DNA of 64,000 bases, from positions 1-64,000 of the forward strand of contig NZ_JAFWOM010000078.1 in NCBI RefSeq assembly GCF_017545445.1, given 5' to 3'. The notes under the pieces are model-generated. The model did not search any database, was not told the DNA's origin, and saw nothing but the letters and a program-made list of their open reading frames with translations. Source of the DNA: Fibrobacter sp. Its GTDB lineage: Bacteria; Fibrobacterota; Fibrobacteria; Fibrobacterales; Fibrobacteraceae. Position numbers and translations under genes: made by a program. Of the stretch, positions 17,029 through 26,937 are shown one piece after another. The first letter of the stretch is position 1. Each line of letters opens with the position of its first letter.

Positions 17029-18069
17029 TTAATTTCTGGACCTGAATATTTTTTCGGCTTGTGCGTAGAATTCAGATTTGGGATTTTGCTTACGCAGTTC
17101 TGCGAGGGCGTCACGGTAGTAGTTCGTGAGAACGTATTGAGAGACCTTCTTATCGGATTTGATGAATTCAGCATCCTTCAAGAAATCCCAGAAGAATTCG
17201 ACACCTTTTACATTGGGGTCGGTATCCTGCGTGACGTATCCGCTGTAAAACGCCTTGTTCACGAGAGCCGTATCAAGCTTGATCCACTTGGCGATAATTT
17301 CCACGCTCTTTTGGTGGTCATTTGCAACAAGTTCTTCGGCTTCAATAAGCGACTTGACTAAACGTTTGTAAATGTCATCGCGACCTTCGAGTTTGCGGAG
17401 CGAGGCAATTAGACGGCAGCAGATGTGGCCGGGATTGATGTCCTTGCTGCGGAGCACTACGGAGAGGCCTGCTTCTTCGGCACGGAGGTCGTGCGGGCCC
17501 CAAGTAACGCCAGCATAAACGCTTCCGTTCTTTACGGCCTCGATAACTGCAGGCGGGTTCTTGAGTTCTACAATGGTGACATCCTTACGCCAATCGATAC
17601 CTTCTTTCTTGAGACCTCCGCGGACAATGGCGTCAGCTGTTCCCAAGCGGATTGTAGCGATTTTCTTTCCCTTGAGGTCGCTCAACTTTTTGACAGAACC
17701 GGCATTTTCCTTGCGGGTAATTACAGCCTGGTCGCCACCCATGAGGCCGCCAATAACGCGAATATCAGCACCCTGCGAAACATGGATGAGCGGAGCGAGA
17801 GAACCAAATGCACCAGCGTCAAGCTTTCCCGCACGAACGGCAGCTATGCCATCGCCAGAATTCGAGAATTCCACCAATTCCACGTCAAGGCCATTTTTCT
17901 TGAAAATGCCCGCATCTTTTGCGATGAAGAATTTTCCCTGGCCCGTAGAAGAAAGGTAGCCGATGGATATTTTGTCAGCGGCCACGGCAGAGGTGACGCA
18001 GGCAAAAGCAAATAGAATCGCTGTAGCAATTCGAATGTGCAATTTATTAGCAATTTGAGTCTGAATCAT
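17029..18069 (-). CDS. SsuA/NMT1-like periplasmic substrate-binding protein
   Basis: This 346-residue protein has a signal peptide (about 1-31, cleavage after AVA) and the NMT1/SsuA fold: ISIGYLSSTGQGKFFIAKDAGIFKKNGLDVELVEF, then AVRAGKLDAGAFGSLAPLIHV, then KKLSDLKGKKIATIRLGTAD. These segments are typical of sulfonate, nitrate or thiamine-precursor binders. It lies 17 nt downstream of a porin, so both outer- and inner-membrane passage of one substrate appear to be co-expressed. Confidence 0.85.
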   Translation of the reverse strand: MIQTQIANKLHIRIATAILFAFACVTSAVAADKISIGYLSSTGQGKFFIAKDAGIFKKNGLDVELVEFSNSGDGIAAVRAGKLDAGAFGSLAPLIHVSQGADIRVIGGLMGGDQAVITRKENAGSVKKLSDLKGKKIATIRLGTADAIVRGGLKKEGIDWRKDVTIVELKNPPAVIEAVKNGSVYAGVTWGPHDLRAEEAGLSVVLRSKDINPGHICCRLIASLRKLEGRDDIYKRLVKSLIEAEELVANDHQKSVEIIAKWIKLDTALVNKAFYSGYVTQDTDPNVKGVEFFWDFLKDAEFIKSDKKVSQYVLTNYYRDALAELRKQNPKSEFYAQAEKIFRSRN

Positions 18070-18086
18070 TGTGAATTACTCCTTTA

Positions 18087-19298
18087 TTAGAAACCGTAAG
18101 TTGCAGAAAGTTGGTAACGGTTCAAGTATGCTTCTTTTACCGTATTAGCAGTTCGGTAATCCGTCTGAACGTGAAGATATTCGAATCCAAGCGAGAATGC
18201 GCTTGTCAAGTTGTAGGTGGTATTTGCGAAAATGGAAAGGTTTTGTTCGCGTCCGCCTACTTTCTTGATGTCATCGCGATCCAATTTGTCAAACCCGGCA
18301 CCTACATTAAATGCTAGTTCTTGAATAAACTTCGTCTGCAATGCGACCCAACCACCAACAGCTCCAATGCTTTTCACGCTTTTGGGATTTTCTTTATCGG
18401 AAACAAATCCGCGTCCAATGCCGGCGGCGTACGTATCAAGGTTTGCACCGATGAACCATTCGCCAAGAAGCGTGACGGCAGAAACGATGGGGAGCGTCAA
18501 ATCGACATTGACAGACCATGTGGGAATATCCTTGGTGCGACCAGTATCGTCAAGGTCAATTTCTTCTTGACCGTAGTGACCGGAAACTCCCAAGCCGAAC
18601 TTTTTGTTTTCTACCCACAGAGGAACCGAAATGCCGATGCGTCCCTGGAACGTGGGAATATTTGCATCGACACCGGTCTCTGAGGCAGAAGAGGTGTTGT
18701 AAGGTTGATTTTCGCCGATAGTGCGAACAACAGCTGCCGCAATATCCAAGGAGCCTCCAGCAACAGGGATTTTTTCGGTGAGCCTCAGCTGAGCCCTGCG
18801 AAGGCCCGCGTCGCCCGAGTTGTTGAGAACGCCTGCGTTAAGCGTCGGAGTCACGAGCGGAGAAATCAAATCCCAAGTCTGGCCGCCCAAAATGGAGAAG
18901 CCGGAGTTGCCAAAAGAAATTTCGCCGTAGCCATGACGGAGGCGTGGGACAGGTGCGTTGCCGGAGCCGCCACCGTAGAAATCGACTTCGATTTTACCGT
19001 TTGCCTTGAAGAACGTAGAATCGCTACCGCTTGAAAGGTTGAGGCCGATTCGCGTCAAGTTCGGCGTGAAATGCCAGCCGCCATCATTTTTGTTGGTGAG
19101 GTCAGAGACGGCGACGAAGTTCGCAAAATTGCCGTTGTTGCTTTTGGAATCTTCGTAGGCGGCATTGAGAGATGCAAAACCGTAAAGGGTTGCAGTCACT
19201 CCAGATTTTGTCGTAACAGAAATGGGTTCTGCAGAAAAAGCCGAAATTGAAGATAAAAGAATAGCAGTTGCAGCTAATTTTTTCGTTGTGAAATTCAT
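18087..19298 (-). CDS. Outer-membrane porin of the importer operon
   Basis: This 403-residue protein has a signal peptide (about 1-23, ending SAFSAEP) and about 16 predicted amphipathic strands, finishing with an aromatic residue (ATYGF), as do trimeric porins. The N-terminal TLYGFASLNAAYEDS strand resembles DcaP/general porins. It is first in the operon, 68 nt... downstream of a short leader frame beginning MCC, and is followed by the binding protein. It probably admits the same sulfur compound taken up by the ABC system. Confidence 0.8.
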   Translation of the reverse strand: MNFTTKKLAATAILLSSISAFSAEPISVTTKSGVTATLYGFASLNAAYEDSKSNNGNFANFVAVSDLTNKNDGGWHFTPNLTRIGLNLSSGSDSTFFKANGKIEVDFYGGGSGNAPVPRLRHGYGEISFGNSGFSILGGQTWDLISPLVTPTLNAGVLNNSGDAGLRRAQLRLTEKIPVAGGSLDIAAAVVRTIGENQPYNTSSASETGVDANIPTFQGRIGISVPLWVENKKFGLGVSGHYGQEEIDLDDTGRTKDIPTWSVNVDLTLPIVSAVTLLGEWFIGANLDTYAAGIGRGFVSDKENPKSVKSIGAVGGWVALQTKFIQELAFNVGAGFDKLDRDDIKKVGGREQNLSIFANTTYNLTSAFSLGFEYLHVQTDYRTANTVKEAYLNRYQLSATYGF

Positions 19299-19399
19299 GG
19301 ATAATCTCCTAATTTTTTGATATGAGTTTGGTAACCGCGCAGAGATTTATTCTGCGTGCTAATGGAATTGTGCGAGAGCCTTTCCAAAAAGGCTTCGGC

Positions 19400-19432
19400 T
19401 TAGTTATTGGAGAGATTGATGTTACAACACAT
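19400..19432 (-). CDS. Putative cysteine leader peptide 3 (MCCNINLSNN)
   Basis: A 10-codon frame starting ATG TGT TGT lies upstream of the porin operon and has an AGGA ribosome site. It is followed by an AGCCTTT/AAAGGCT hairpin without a T-run, so classical transcription attenuation is not seen. Its AATCTCT segment (19417-19411) can pair with GGAGATT at the porin ribosome site, which suggests translational control. A TTTACA-17-TAATTT promoter lies further upstream. Confidence 0.45.
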   Translation of the reverse strand: MCCNINLSNN

Positions 19433-19801
19433 ATAGGTATCCTCGTGTTGATTTGTTAAAGGTTCGGAACACAATGTTCTCGATTTCGCTGCATAAATTA
19501 GAAAAGAAAAATCGATTTGTAAAATACTTTATTTTTATCACAAGATATAAGAAAATTGTTTACATATAAAGTATAGCTATACAAAACAAGCTCAAATAGC
19601 AGTAGCCTATACATGTACAATAGATTCCCGCCGGAGTTTATCATACGAGCATTATAAAAAAGGAGATACCCGATCAAGTCGGGCATGACATGCAAGGTGT
19701 TACAATGAAATTGATTGCATTTCCATGATTCCAAATAAGAAATGCCGGCTGAATAATTTTCAGTCGGCACTTTTGTTAATGTTGGTGAAGAAACTTTGAA
19801 A
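19433..19801. other. Intergenic region between nflK and the porin operon
   Basis: No gene is seen. It contains a GAACA-CAA-TGTTC palindrome (19467-19479), the porin promoter, a GTATAGCTATAC palindrome (19571-19582) and a dispersed-repeat arm with CCCGATCAAGTCGGG near 19671-19686. Confidence 0.5.
19744..19768 (-). terminator. Hairpin downstream of nflK
   Basis: GCCGGCTGAA (19744-19753) pairs with TTCAGTCGGC (19759-19768) with one mismatch. On the minus strand a TTTCTTATTT tail follows, so it probably ends the nflHDK transcript. Confidence 0.6.
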
Positions 19802-21154
19802 TTACTTTCCGCCAACAGATGCGCTATAGATTTTTTCAAGCAAATTAAGCGCACCCTTATACCCAACAAAACTACGATTGATAATCAAAGTTTCGCTAGA
19901 CGGAGGTGTAATTTCAAAGAACAAAGCGCCCTTATCGTTAGCAAGATTGATTTCCCAAGAAGAAGCAAGAATTAACGGCTTACCAGAAGAGAAATCAACT
20001 TCCTTAATTGCTTTTTCAATCAAGTAGCCATCTTCTTCGAATTCCACTTCAACATCGACACCTTCGCTGATGTTATGGAACGCCTCTTCAATTCCCTTGC
20101 GGAATTTCTGCGGAGGATCGTCCGTGATAATCGCCTTGCGCGGAATAAGGCCGATTTGGTCGGCAAGGAACTTGGTGTAGGCAAGCGTGTAAGCGGAATC
20201 AGCGGTAATTGCAAATTCGCTCGGCATACCATACCAGTATTCAGCGAAGAATTCGGAGAAATGTTCCAGGTAATAGTAATAGATACCGTTTTCTTGTTCA
20301 ATGAACTTTTCGCTCTGTTCCTTATCGATTCCGGCAAAATCAACGACCTTGCGGATAAATGCAGCAGTCGCTTCGGCACCGATAGGAATTTCAGGAATAT
20401 GGAGGAACGGCTGGCCGTATTTTTTCTCAAGGTGTTCAGCGTTTCTCACGCCAACCCACGGAGAAACCACCAAGTTGAACTGGGCTTCCGGAATGCGTAA
20501 CCAGTCCTTGACACCATTATTTTCAGGTCCAAAGAGCACATTCACTTCAAAGCCTGCGCCACGGAGAATACGGGCAAGTTCCTGATAATCGCCACGCCAG
20601 TTCTGGTTGTAATACGGAACTTCAAACCAAAGGTTGACAAGGCCCTTCTTGCGTTCGCCCTTATAATCACCCACGAACTGATCGACAATGGCGTTCACCA
20701 CTTCTTCGTGACCGAAAAGGTTATTGCCCTTGAAGCCTGCGGTATCCACAGCCACAATCGGGTAACCCAAATCACGATATTCATTCACCAAGCTCGGGAC
20801 GTCATCACCAATGAGGCCGCCCACGCAACCCGTGAGAACAACATAGAGGTCGCCATCGAAAACTTTGAGCGTTGACTTAATCAACTGATCCAAAGTCTTG
20901 ATGCCGCCGAACACGATGTCGTTTTCGGTAGAGTTTGCGCTCGGCATGTTACCGGCACCAGCAAAAATGCTGCCCTGGAAGCCGTTTTCAAAAGTGAGGA
21001 ATGCGGTTTGCTTTAGCTGGCAACCCGGAGAGCAGTTGGCTATAGGAACTGCGCCCTTGATGCCGACAACCGTATTGGACGCACCAACTGCGCAAGAATA
21101 GCGGGGGTCCGAAATAGAATTGCTCTTTTTCTTTGTTTTAAGTGCTTCTGACAT
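19802..21154 (-). CDS. Nitrogenase-like beta subunit (NflK/MarK type)
   Basis: This 450-residue protein is homologous to NifK. The three P-cluster cysteines appear conserved: C21 (YSCAVGA), C45 (NCSPGC, equivalent to HGSQGC) and C110 (TGCVGGLIGDD, equivalent to TTCMAEVIGDD), with spacings of 24 and 65 residues. An extra C41 lies beside C45. It would form a heterotetramer with the D subunit encoded 17 nt upstream. It is shorter than NifK (about 520 residues), as in group IV nitrogenase-like proteins. A light-independent protochlorophyllide or F430 role is unlikely because NifB is present. Confidence 0.85.
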   Translation of the reverse strand: MSEALKTKKKSNSISDPRYSCAVGASNTVVGIKGAVPIANCSPGCQLKQTAFLTFENGFQGSIFAGAGNMPSANSTENDIVFGGIKTLDQLIKSTLKVFDGDLYVVLTGCVGGLIGDDVPSLVNEYRDLGYPIVAVDTAGFKGNNLFGHEEVVNAIVDQFVGDYKGERKKGLVNLWFEVPYYNQNWRGDYQELARILRGAGFEVNVLFGPENNGVKDWLRIPEAQFNLVVSPWVGVRNAEHLEKKYGQPFLHIPEIPIGAEATAAFIRKVVDFAGIDKEQSEKFIEQENGIYYYYLEHFSEFFAEYWYGMPSEFAITADSAYTLAYTKFLADQIGLIPRKAIITDDPPQKFRKGIEEAFHNISEGVDVEVEFEEDGYLIEKAIKEVDFSSGKPLILASSWEINLANDKGALFFEITPPSSETLIINRSFVGYKGALNLLEKIYSASVGGK

Positions 21155-21171
21155 TTTCGAAATCTCCCTTA

Positions 21172-22776
21172 TTATGCGTTTTCTGAATTAGATTCTTTGC
21201 CTTTGCTGAACTTGAGATTTCTCGGTTCAGGAAGGTCGTTAAGTGCTTCTGGGTGATGCGTCAAATAGAACGGATCGTCCTGAGCAAGCCACCAATCAGA
21301 ATACGGGAGTTTTACATTACGCTTGAGAACTTGGTTAAACTTTGTACGTGAAAGAACGCCCTTGAGCATTTCACCAATGCGGAGAATACCTTGATAGCCC
21401 ACCGGAATATGTTCGTCGCCCATGGTGAGGGTCGGGAATCCGAGGTGGCCAGCGACAGAAGCAAGGCCCGGATGGCGAATAAGCAAGAAGTCCGTCTTGG
21501 CACGCTTCAAAAGCTGCGGAAGCTGGAAGGCGCGAGTCTTACTTACAGTATAGTGCGGAATATCGCCGTAAGTTTCCACAAGTTCCTTCAAGGTGTCCTG
21601 ATGCTTTCCAGCACCATCGTAAATGGGATCGTGATGGAAAACGAGAGCTGCATCATGGCCAATTCCAAGTTCCGAAAGAACGCTGATGAGGCCGTGTGCG
21701 TAAGCAGAACCCGTCATCACGATGCCGTTTTTGCCCTTGAAAAATTCGCGAAGTTCAGCAAGCTTCGGAGCGATACGCTTATGTTCGCTTTCGATGTATT
21801 CTTCGGCTTCTTTTTCCTTGCCCACCACTTTTGCAATGGCGCGGAGCCATTCGTCAGTACCCTTGATGCCGTAAGGCTGCGGAGCGTCGATTTGCGGAAC
21901 ACCGAAGGATTCTTCAAGTGCGGTGGCCATGTAGCCACCCAAAGTATCGCAGAAAGTAGCGGTTGCAACAGCTTCAGAAGCTTGGCGGATTTCATCGAAA
22001 GAAGCTGTATCCAAGAGGTAGTTGACGCGGAGCCCAAGCGGAGCAAGCATTTCAGAGAAATAGTCCGTTCCCCAAAGAGCAACAATATTGAGCAAGTCAT
22101 TTTGCTTTTTGGTCGGATGGCGATTCACGATTTGACGGAGAACGCCATGGAATGCAATGTCGAAGCCCGTGGACCAATGCTTGGAACGGAAACCTTCGCA
22201 GTGGAGCGGAATTATAGGCACGCCAACTTCAGGTTCCATTTCTTCGGCGATGGAGTCGATGTCTTCGCCGATAATAGCGGTAGCACAAGCCATGCCAATG
22301 AAAATAGCCTTGGGATTGTAGCGTTCCTTTGCATCACGAATCGTTTGGCGAAGTTTTTCAGAAGCACCGAACACCATGTCCTGTTCTTTAAGGTTGGTGC
22401 TGATATTCAATGTGTTCTGCAACGGCTTTCCGCGACGCTTGAGGCCCACATGCATAGAAAGGTTGAATTTGGAGTTTTCGCCGCTGCAGCCGATCGGAGA
22501 ATGGTCAATCAAAGCGCAGTCCGTGAGGTTGCCCACCTGGCACTGGACAATAGCGTTGGAGCACATGGTTTCTTGGTTGAGAGGAGATTGCAATTCGCAA
22601 AGCTTACAGCCGGCCCCCTTGCTTGCGCAGCCACCATGCTTTTTCGCACTGCGTTCGTCGTAGGCAGATTCCTTGATCAAGTCGCTCGCCTTGCCGTCCC
22701 AACCGATAATTGTACCCAGTCGATATTCGCGGTTTTCGACCGAGGTCATATTTAAATTGATATTAGTTGATGCCAT
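21172..22776 (-). CDS. Nitrogenase-like alpha subunit (NflD/MarD type)
   Basis: This 534-residue NifD homologue keeps P-cluster ligands C72, C97 (HSPIGC) and C164 (GMACATAIIGED), and has C276 in TATFCDTLGGYM aligned with the FeMo-cofactor cysteine C275 of NifD; the following ALEESFGVP block matches MEEKYGIP. The histidine that anchors homocitrate-bound cofactor (H442 of NifD) has no exact match, but H456 in DEHIPVGYQG lies three residues away. The N-terminal 100 residues hold additional cysteines (50, 57, 60, 79, 87). This is consistent with an enzyme using a NifB-derived cluster, such as methylthio-alkane reductase. Confidence 0.85.
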   Translation of the reverse strand: MASTNINLNMTSVENREYRLGTIIGWDGKASDLIKESAYDERSAKKHGGCASKGAGCKLCELQSPLNQETMCSNAIVQCQVGNLTDCALIDHSPIGCSGENSKFNLSMHVGLKRRGKPLQNTLNISTNLKEQDMVFGASEKLRQTIRDAKERYNPKAIFIGMACATAIIGEDIDSIAEEMEPEVGVPIIPLHCEGFRSKHWSTGFDIAFHGVLRQIVNRHPTKKQNDLLNIVALWGTDYFSEMLAPLGLRVNYLLDTASFDEIRQASEAVATATFCDTLGGYMATALEESFGVPQIDAPQPYGIKGTDEWLRAIAKVVGKEKEAEEYIESEHKRIAPKLAELREFFKGKNGIVMTGSAYAHGLISVLSELGIGHDAALVFHHDPIYDGAGKHQDTLKELVETYGDIPHYTVSKTRAFQLPQLLKRAKTDFLLIRHPGLASVAGHLGFPTLTMGDEHIPVGYQGILRIGEMLKGVLSRTKFNQVLKRNVKLPYSDWWLAQDDPFYLTHHPEALNDLPEPRNLKFSKGKESNSENA

Positions 22777-22803
22777 AGAATTTTTACCTCCAGCCGGTTC
22801 GTG

Positions 22804-23732
<929 letters not shown>

Positions 23733-23779
23733 TACTTTTTAAGCCCATTTCGTCTTAAAAATTCTTTTTTTTGACGTTG

Positions 23780-23798
23780 TTATAGATGCTTTTTATAA
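23780..23798. promoter_or_regulatory. MET-box-like palindrome B
   Basis: TTATAGATGCTTTTTATAA, between nflH (leftward) and the malY-like gene (rightward). The rest of 23650-24040 contains the nflH leader, a dispersed-repeat arm near 23876-23925 and palindrome C. Confidence 0.6.
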
Positions 23799-23963
23799 TA
23801 GTATTCAGTGAAAACCTATTGCAGAGGTGAAAACGATGTTTTCACATAAATTAATTAAAGAGATTATGAGTCCTATCGCCTTTAGCTCTAGGATAACTGG
23901 TTCTAGGATGATGGTTTCTATGATGGAATCTATTTAAACGCCGGAGTATAATAGGGAAGATGA

Positions 23964-23982
23964 TTATAGACAAAAACTATAA
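23964..23982. promoter_or_regulatory. MET-box-like palindrome C
   Basis: TTATAGACAAAAACTATAA has perfect six-base arms and a 7-nt spacer. It ends 20 nt before the -35 element at 24003, the usual activator position for a LysR-type protein. Confidence 0.75.
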
Positions 23983-24002
23983 AACGTGCTAGAAATAATG
24001 TA

Positions 24003-24032
24003 TTGGACAAAACTATAGCGGTCTTCTATATT
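24003..24032 (+). promoter_or_regulatory. Promoter of the malY-like gene
   Basis: TTGGAC (24003-24008), 18-nt spacer, TATATT (24027-24032). It is nearly identical to the promoter at 26450-26479. The start codon lies 9 nt after the -10 element, suggesting a leaderless or very short leader mRNA. Confidence 0.7.
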
Positions 24033-24040
24033 TGATCGCG

Positions 24041-25258
24041 ATGCTTAATATTCATACGGAAGAAAGAAATTTAGATTTTGACATCGTCAATGAGCGACGC
24101 CACACCCACTCGCTCAAATACGATTTTGCCGTAGAGTGCCGTGCTGTAAAAGCAGGCGAAGATCCATACGGCTTGCTCCCGCTATGGGTTGCCGACATGG
24201 ATTTCAAGACATCTTCATTTATTCAAGACGCACTGATCGAAGTCGCGCAACATGGCATTTTTGGATATAGCGAACCCAAGAGCGACTATTTCGAGGCGAT
24301 TCAAGATTTTTACCGCCGTCGCCATAATTACAACATTGAAGACTCCAAGTGGATTGTCAAAATACCCGGAGTCATGTTCGGTGTCGCTACAGCTATAAAG
24401 ACTTTCTCGAACGAAAGCGATGCCGTGCTCATTCAAGAGCCCGTCTATATGCACTTCGCCGATGTCATCCGCAATAACAATCGAGTCGTCGTCAGCAATG
24501 ATCTCGTCTATGGCGATGACGGTCGTTATCATATCGACTTCGAAGATTTCGAAAAAAAAATTTTAGAGAATAACATAAAACTATTCTTACTTTGTAGCCC
24601 GCATAATCCCGTTTGCCGCGTATGGACTCGCGAAGAACTTTCACGAATCGGAGAGATTTGTCTCAAGCACAATGTCATTGTCGTAAGCGATGAAATTCAC
24701 AGTGATTTTATCTTTGAAGGGACGCACACCGTATTCGGTTCGATAAGCGAAGCTTTCGTCGACAATTCCATCATCGTCACTGCGCCAACAAAAACGTTCA
24801 ACTTGGCAGGAGTTCAAATCGCAAACGCCATCATCAAAAACCAAAAGCTACGTCGTGCATTTCGCAAGCAAATCATCGCTACAGGTTACACCGACGTCAG
24901 CATACAAGGAATTGTATCCGCTCAGGCCGCATACAGCAAGGGCGAAGTTTGGCTAGATGCGCTCCTCAAATACATCAAAGGCAACATCGAATTTACAGAT
25001 AAATTTATTAAAGAAAATTTAAAAGGAATCAAGCTTGTCCCCATGGAAGCAACCTACCTCGCATGGCTAGACTTTAACGGCACCGGACTTTCATCAGACG
25101 AAATCCAAGAACGCATCCGAAACAAGGCTCGACTGTGGCTCAACAACGGAATTCTTTTCGGCAAGACCGGAGAAGGGTTCCAGCGGCTCAACCTCGCTTG
25201 TCCCCGAAGTATTCTGGCAGAGGCTCTCAACAGATTAAAAACTGCGTTCGATTCATAA
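24041..25258 (+). CDS. MalY/PatB-family cystathionine beta-lyase
   Basis: This 405-residue fold-type I PLP enzyme has the MalY/PatB pattern: N-terminal DFDIVNERRHTHSLKYD, LPLWVADMDF, LLCSPHNPVCRVW and the PLP lysine in TAPTKTFNLAG. Such C-S lyases release homocysteine from cystathionine or thiols from S-alkyl cysteines. ATG 24041 is chosen over TTG 24032 because the latter overlaps the -10 element. Placed behind a MET-box-like site and beside the LysR gene, it probably supplies homocysteine or methanethiol for methionine synthesis. Confidence 0.85.
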   Translation: MLNIHTEERNLDFDIVNERRHTHSLKYDFAVECRAVKAGEDPYGLLPLWVADMDFKTSSFIQDALIEVAQHGIFGYSEPKSDYFEAIQDFYRRRHNYNIEDSKWIVKIPGVMFGVATAIKTFSNESDAVLIQEPVYMHFADVIRNNNRVVVSNDLVYGDDGRYHIDFEDFEKKILENNIKLFLLCSPHNPVCRVWTREELSRIGEICLKHNVIVVSDEIHSDFIFEGTHTVFGSISEAFVDNSIIVTAPTKTFNLAGVQIANAIIKNQKLRRAFRKQIIATGYTDVSIQGIVSAQAAYSKGEVWLDALLKYIKGNIEFTDKFIKENLKGIKLVPMEATYLAWLDFNGTGLSSDEIQERIRNKARLWLNNGILFGKTGEGFQRLNLACPRSILAEALNRLKTAFDS

Positions 25259-25414
25259 TCAACGCACAACGAGAAGCCCTCAGGAAGCCTAGAATCCACC
25301 TGAGGGTTTCTTCTAATTTTAATATTCCTATAACACATATAGGATTTGACCGGAAAAATTTTTATATTTTCACAAAGTCGCAAAGTTCACATTAATTTTA
25401 GGGATTAAACAACC

Positions 25415-26358
25415 ATGACATTACAACAATTACGCTACGCCATCGGAATCTCTAAAGTCGGTTCCTTCAACAAGGCCGCCGAATCTTTATTCATTTCCCA
25501 GCCTTCTTTGACGACAGCCATCCACGATCTCGAAGACGAAATCGGTATCACGATTTTCAACCGCACGAGTCGCGGAGTAACACTCACGCCGAAGGCGAAG
25601 AATTCATCGCACGTGCGAACGAACTCTATAACCATTACGAGTCCGTTTTGGAACGCTACAGCAAGGAAGAACAGAAGAAGAAGCGTTTCGCAGTTTCGAC
25701 ACAGCACTATTCTTTTGCCGTCAAATCCTTTGTGAACATGGCCAAAAAATTCAACATCGACGATTATGAATTCGCGATTCGCGAAACAAAGACAAAAGAA
25801 GTTATTGACGATGTGACAAGCCTCCGCAGTGAAATCGGCATTATCTACTTGAGCGACTTCAACCGCAAATACATTACGTATTTGCTCAAGGAACACGATC
25901 TCGTTTTCCAGAAATTAATTGATTGCAAAGCTTACGCCTACATGTGGAAAAACAATCCGCTTGCCAACAAGCCGTTTGTCAACCTCGAAGATCTTTCGCA
26001 ATACCCGTGCCTTTCTTTTGAACAGGGTGAAAGCGGCAACTACTACTTCGCCGAAGAAATTTTAAGTACAAATGAGTATCACAAGACCATCAAAGCGAAC
26101 GACCGCGCAACAATGCTGAATTTGATGGTAGGCCTCAACGGCTACACGCTTTGCTCCGGCATCATTAGCGAAGAAATCAACGGTTCCGATTACGTTGCCG
26201 TACCGTTCAAGGACGCGAAAGGCGAAGACGACCGTTCAATGGAAATCGGTTACATCGTGAAGAAAAACTTTATGCTCAGCACCATTTGCCGCATTTACAT
26301 CCGCGAGATGGAAGAATATTTGAAGGAATATACCGCTCAGCATAATCCGAACACATAA
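25415..26358 (+). pseudogene. LysR-type regulator (MtaR/CmbR-like) split by a frameshift
   Basis: The N-terminal HTH (LRYAIGISKVGSFNKAAESLFISQPSL) is typical of the MtaR/CmbR/CysB side of the LysR family. The frame is lost at about 25590: the expected ...LTPEGEEFIARANELYNHYESV is encoded in the next frame, indicating loss of one base in ACGCC|GAAGGC. The effector domain then runs intact to 26358. It lies between two MET-box-like promoters, so it is the natural candidate for their regulator. It may be a true pseudogene, an assembly error, or rescued by frameshifting. Confidence 0.8.
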
Positions 26359-26385
26359 CCATTACGCATAATTCTGTTGTCACCA

Positions 26386-26410
26386 CGCCCATCATCGATG
26401 GGCGTTTTTT
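26386..26410 (+). terminator. Terminator of the LysR gene
   Basis: Stem CGCCCATC (26386-26393) with GATGGGCG (26397-26404), three-base loop, followed by six T. Its T-run abuts palindrome D. Confidence 0.85.
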
Positions 26411-26429
26411 ATATAGAAATTTTCTATAA
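26411..26429. promoter_or_regulatory. MET-box-like palindrome D
   Basis: ATATAGAAATTTTCTATAA has TATAG-N7-CTATA arms. It ends 20 nt before the -35 element at 26450, the same distance as palindrome C from its promoter. Confidence 0.75.
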
Positions 26430-26449
26430 CAACCCTTAAAAATAAAGTA

Positions 26450-26479
26450 TTGGACAAACTCATAAACGCCTTCTATATT
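26450..26479 (+). promoter_or_regulatory. Promoter of the DUF4418-ABC operon
   Basis: TTGGAC (26450-26455), 18-nt spacer, TATATT (26474-26479); close to the promoter at 24003-24032 in sequence and in distance from its palindrome. Confidence 0.7.
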
Positions 26480-26508
26480 TGGCATCGAACAATGACAAGG
26501 AGGTATTT

Positions 26509-26937
26509 ATGATAAACGGATTATTTTTTGGATCTATAACAGTTGTACTCGGCACCACCGTTTCGTTACTTTCATTTGTTTTGCTTCCTTTTTGCAAGCA
26601 TATGGAAGGCGTCTTTATGCGATGCCATTACACCTCCATCGTTGACGGCTTTGTAGGTATTACAATTGCACTTGTCGGCATCGCTTATCTGTTGTGGCCA
26701 AAGGCTCATAAAGCTTTAACCTACGCCGTAATTGTTCTTGGAGTCATTACATCCCTAGTTCCTACAGTCATCGTGGGAGTTTGTTCGCATCCGCACATGC
26801 ACTGTCATTCAATATCATCCCCAGTTCTTCAGCTGGTTGGAATCGTTATCGCACTCTTTAGCGTTGCAAACATTGCATTCTTGGCAAGTCGCAACTTTGA
26901 TTCGGAGGATTTTACTAATGAAACATACAACGCTTAA
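26509..26937 (+). CDS. DUF4418-like four-helix membrane protein
   Basis: This 142-residue protein has four hydrophobic helices. Conserved-looking Cys/His residues face one side: CKHMEGVFMRCHYT between helices 1 and 2, and CSHPHMHCHS between helices 3 and 4, which could bind metal or form disulfides. ATG 26509 follows AAGGAGG; the longer TTG-started frame would overlap the promoter. DUF4418 proteins commonly precede MacB-like ABC genes, as here (20-nt overlap with the permease). Function is unknown. Confidence 0.75.
   Translation: MINGLFFGSITVVLGTTVSLLSFVLLPFCKHMEGVFMRCHYTSIVDGFVGITIALVGIAYLLWPKAHKALTYAVIVLGVITSLVPTVIVGVCSHPHMHCHSISSPVLQLVGIVIALFSVANIAFLASRNFDSEDFTNETYNA

Noticed and set aside
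15440..19298. Nitrate or taurine importer
   Set aside because: Motifs cannot separate these substrates. The sulfur context favours organosulfur, so I left the gene symbols blank instead of calling nitrate or taurine genes.
19498..19869. 123-codon frame downstream of nflK
   Set aside because: No ribosome site or homology; it crosses the nflK terminator hairpin and overlaps the 3' end of nflK in another frame.
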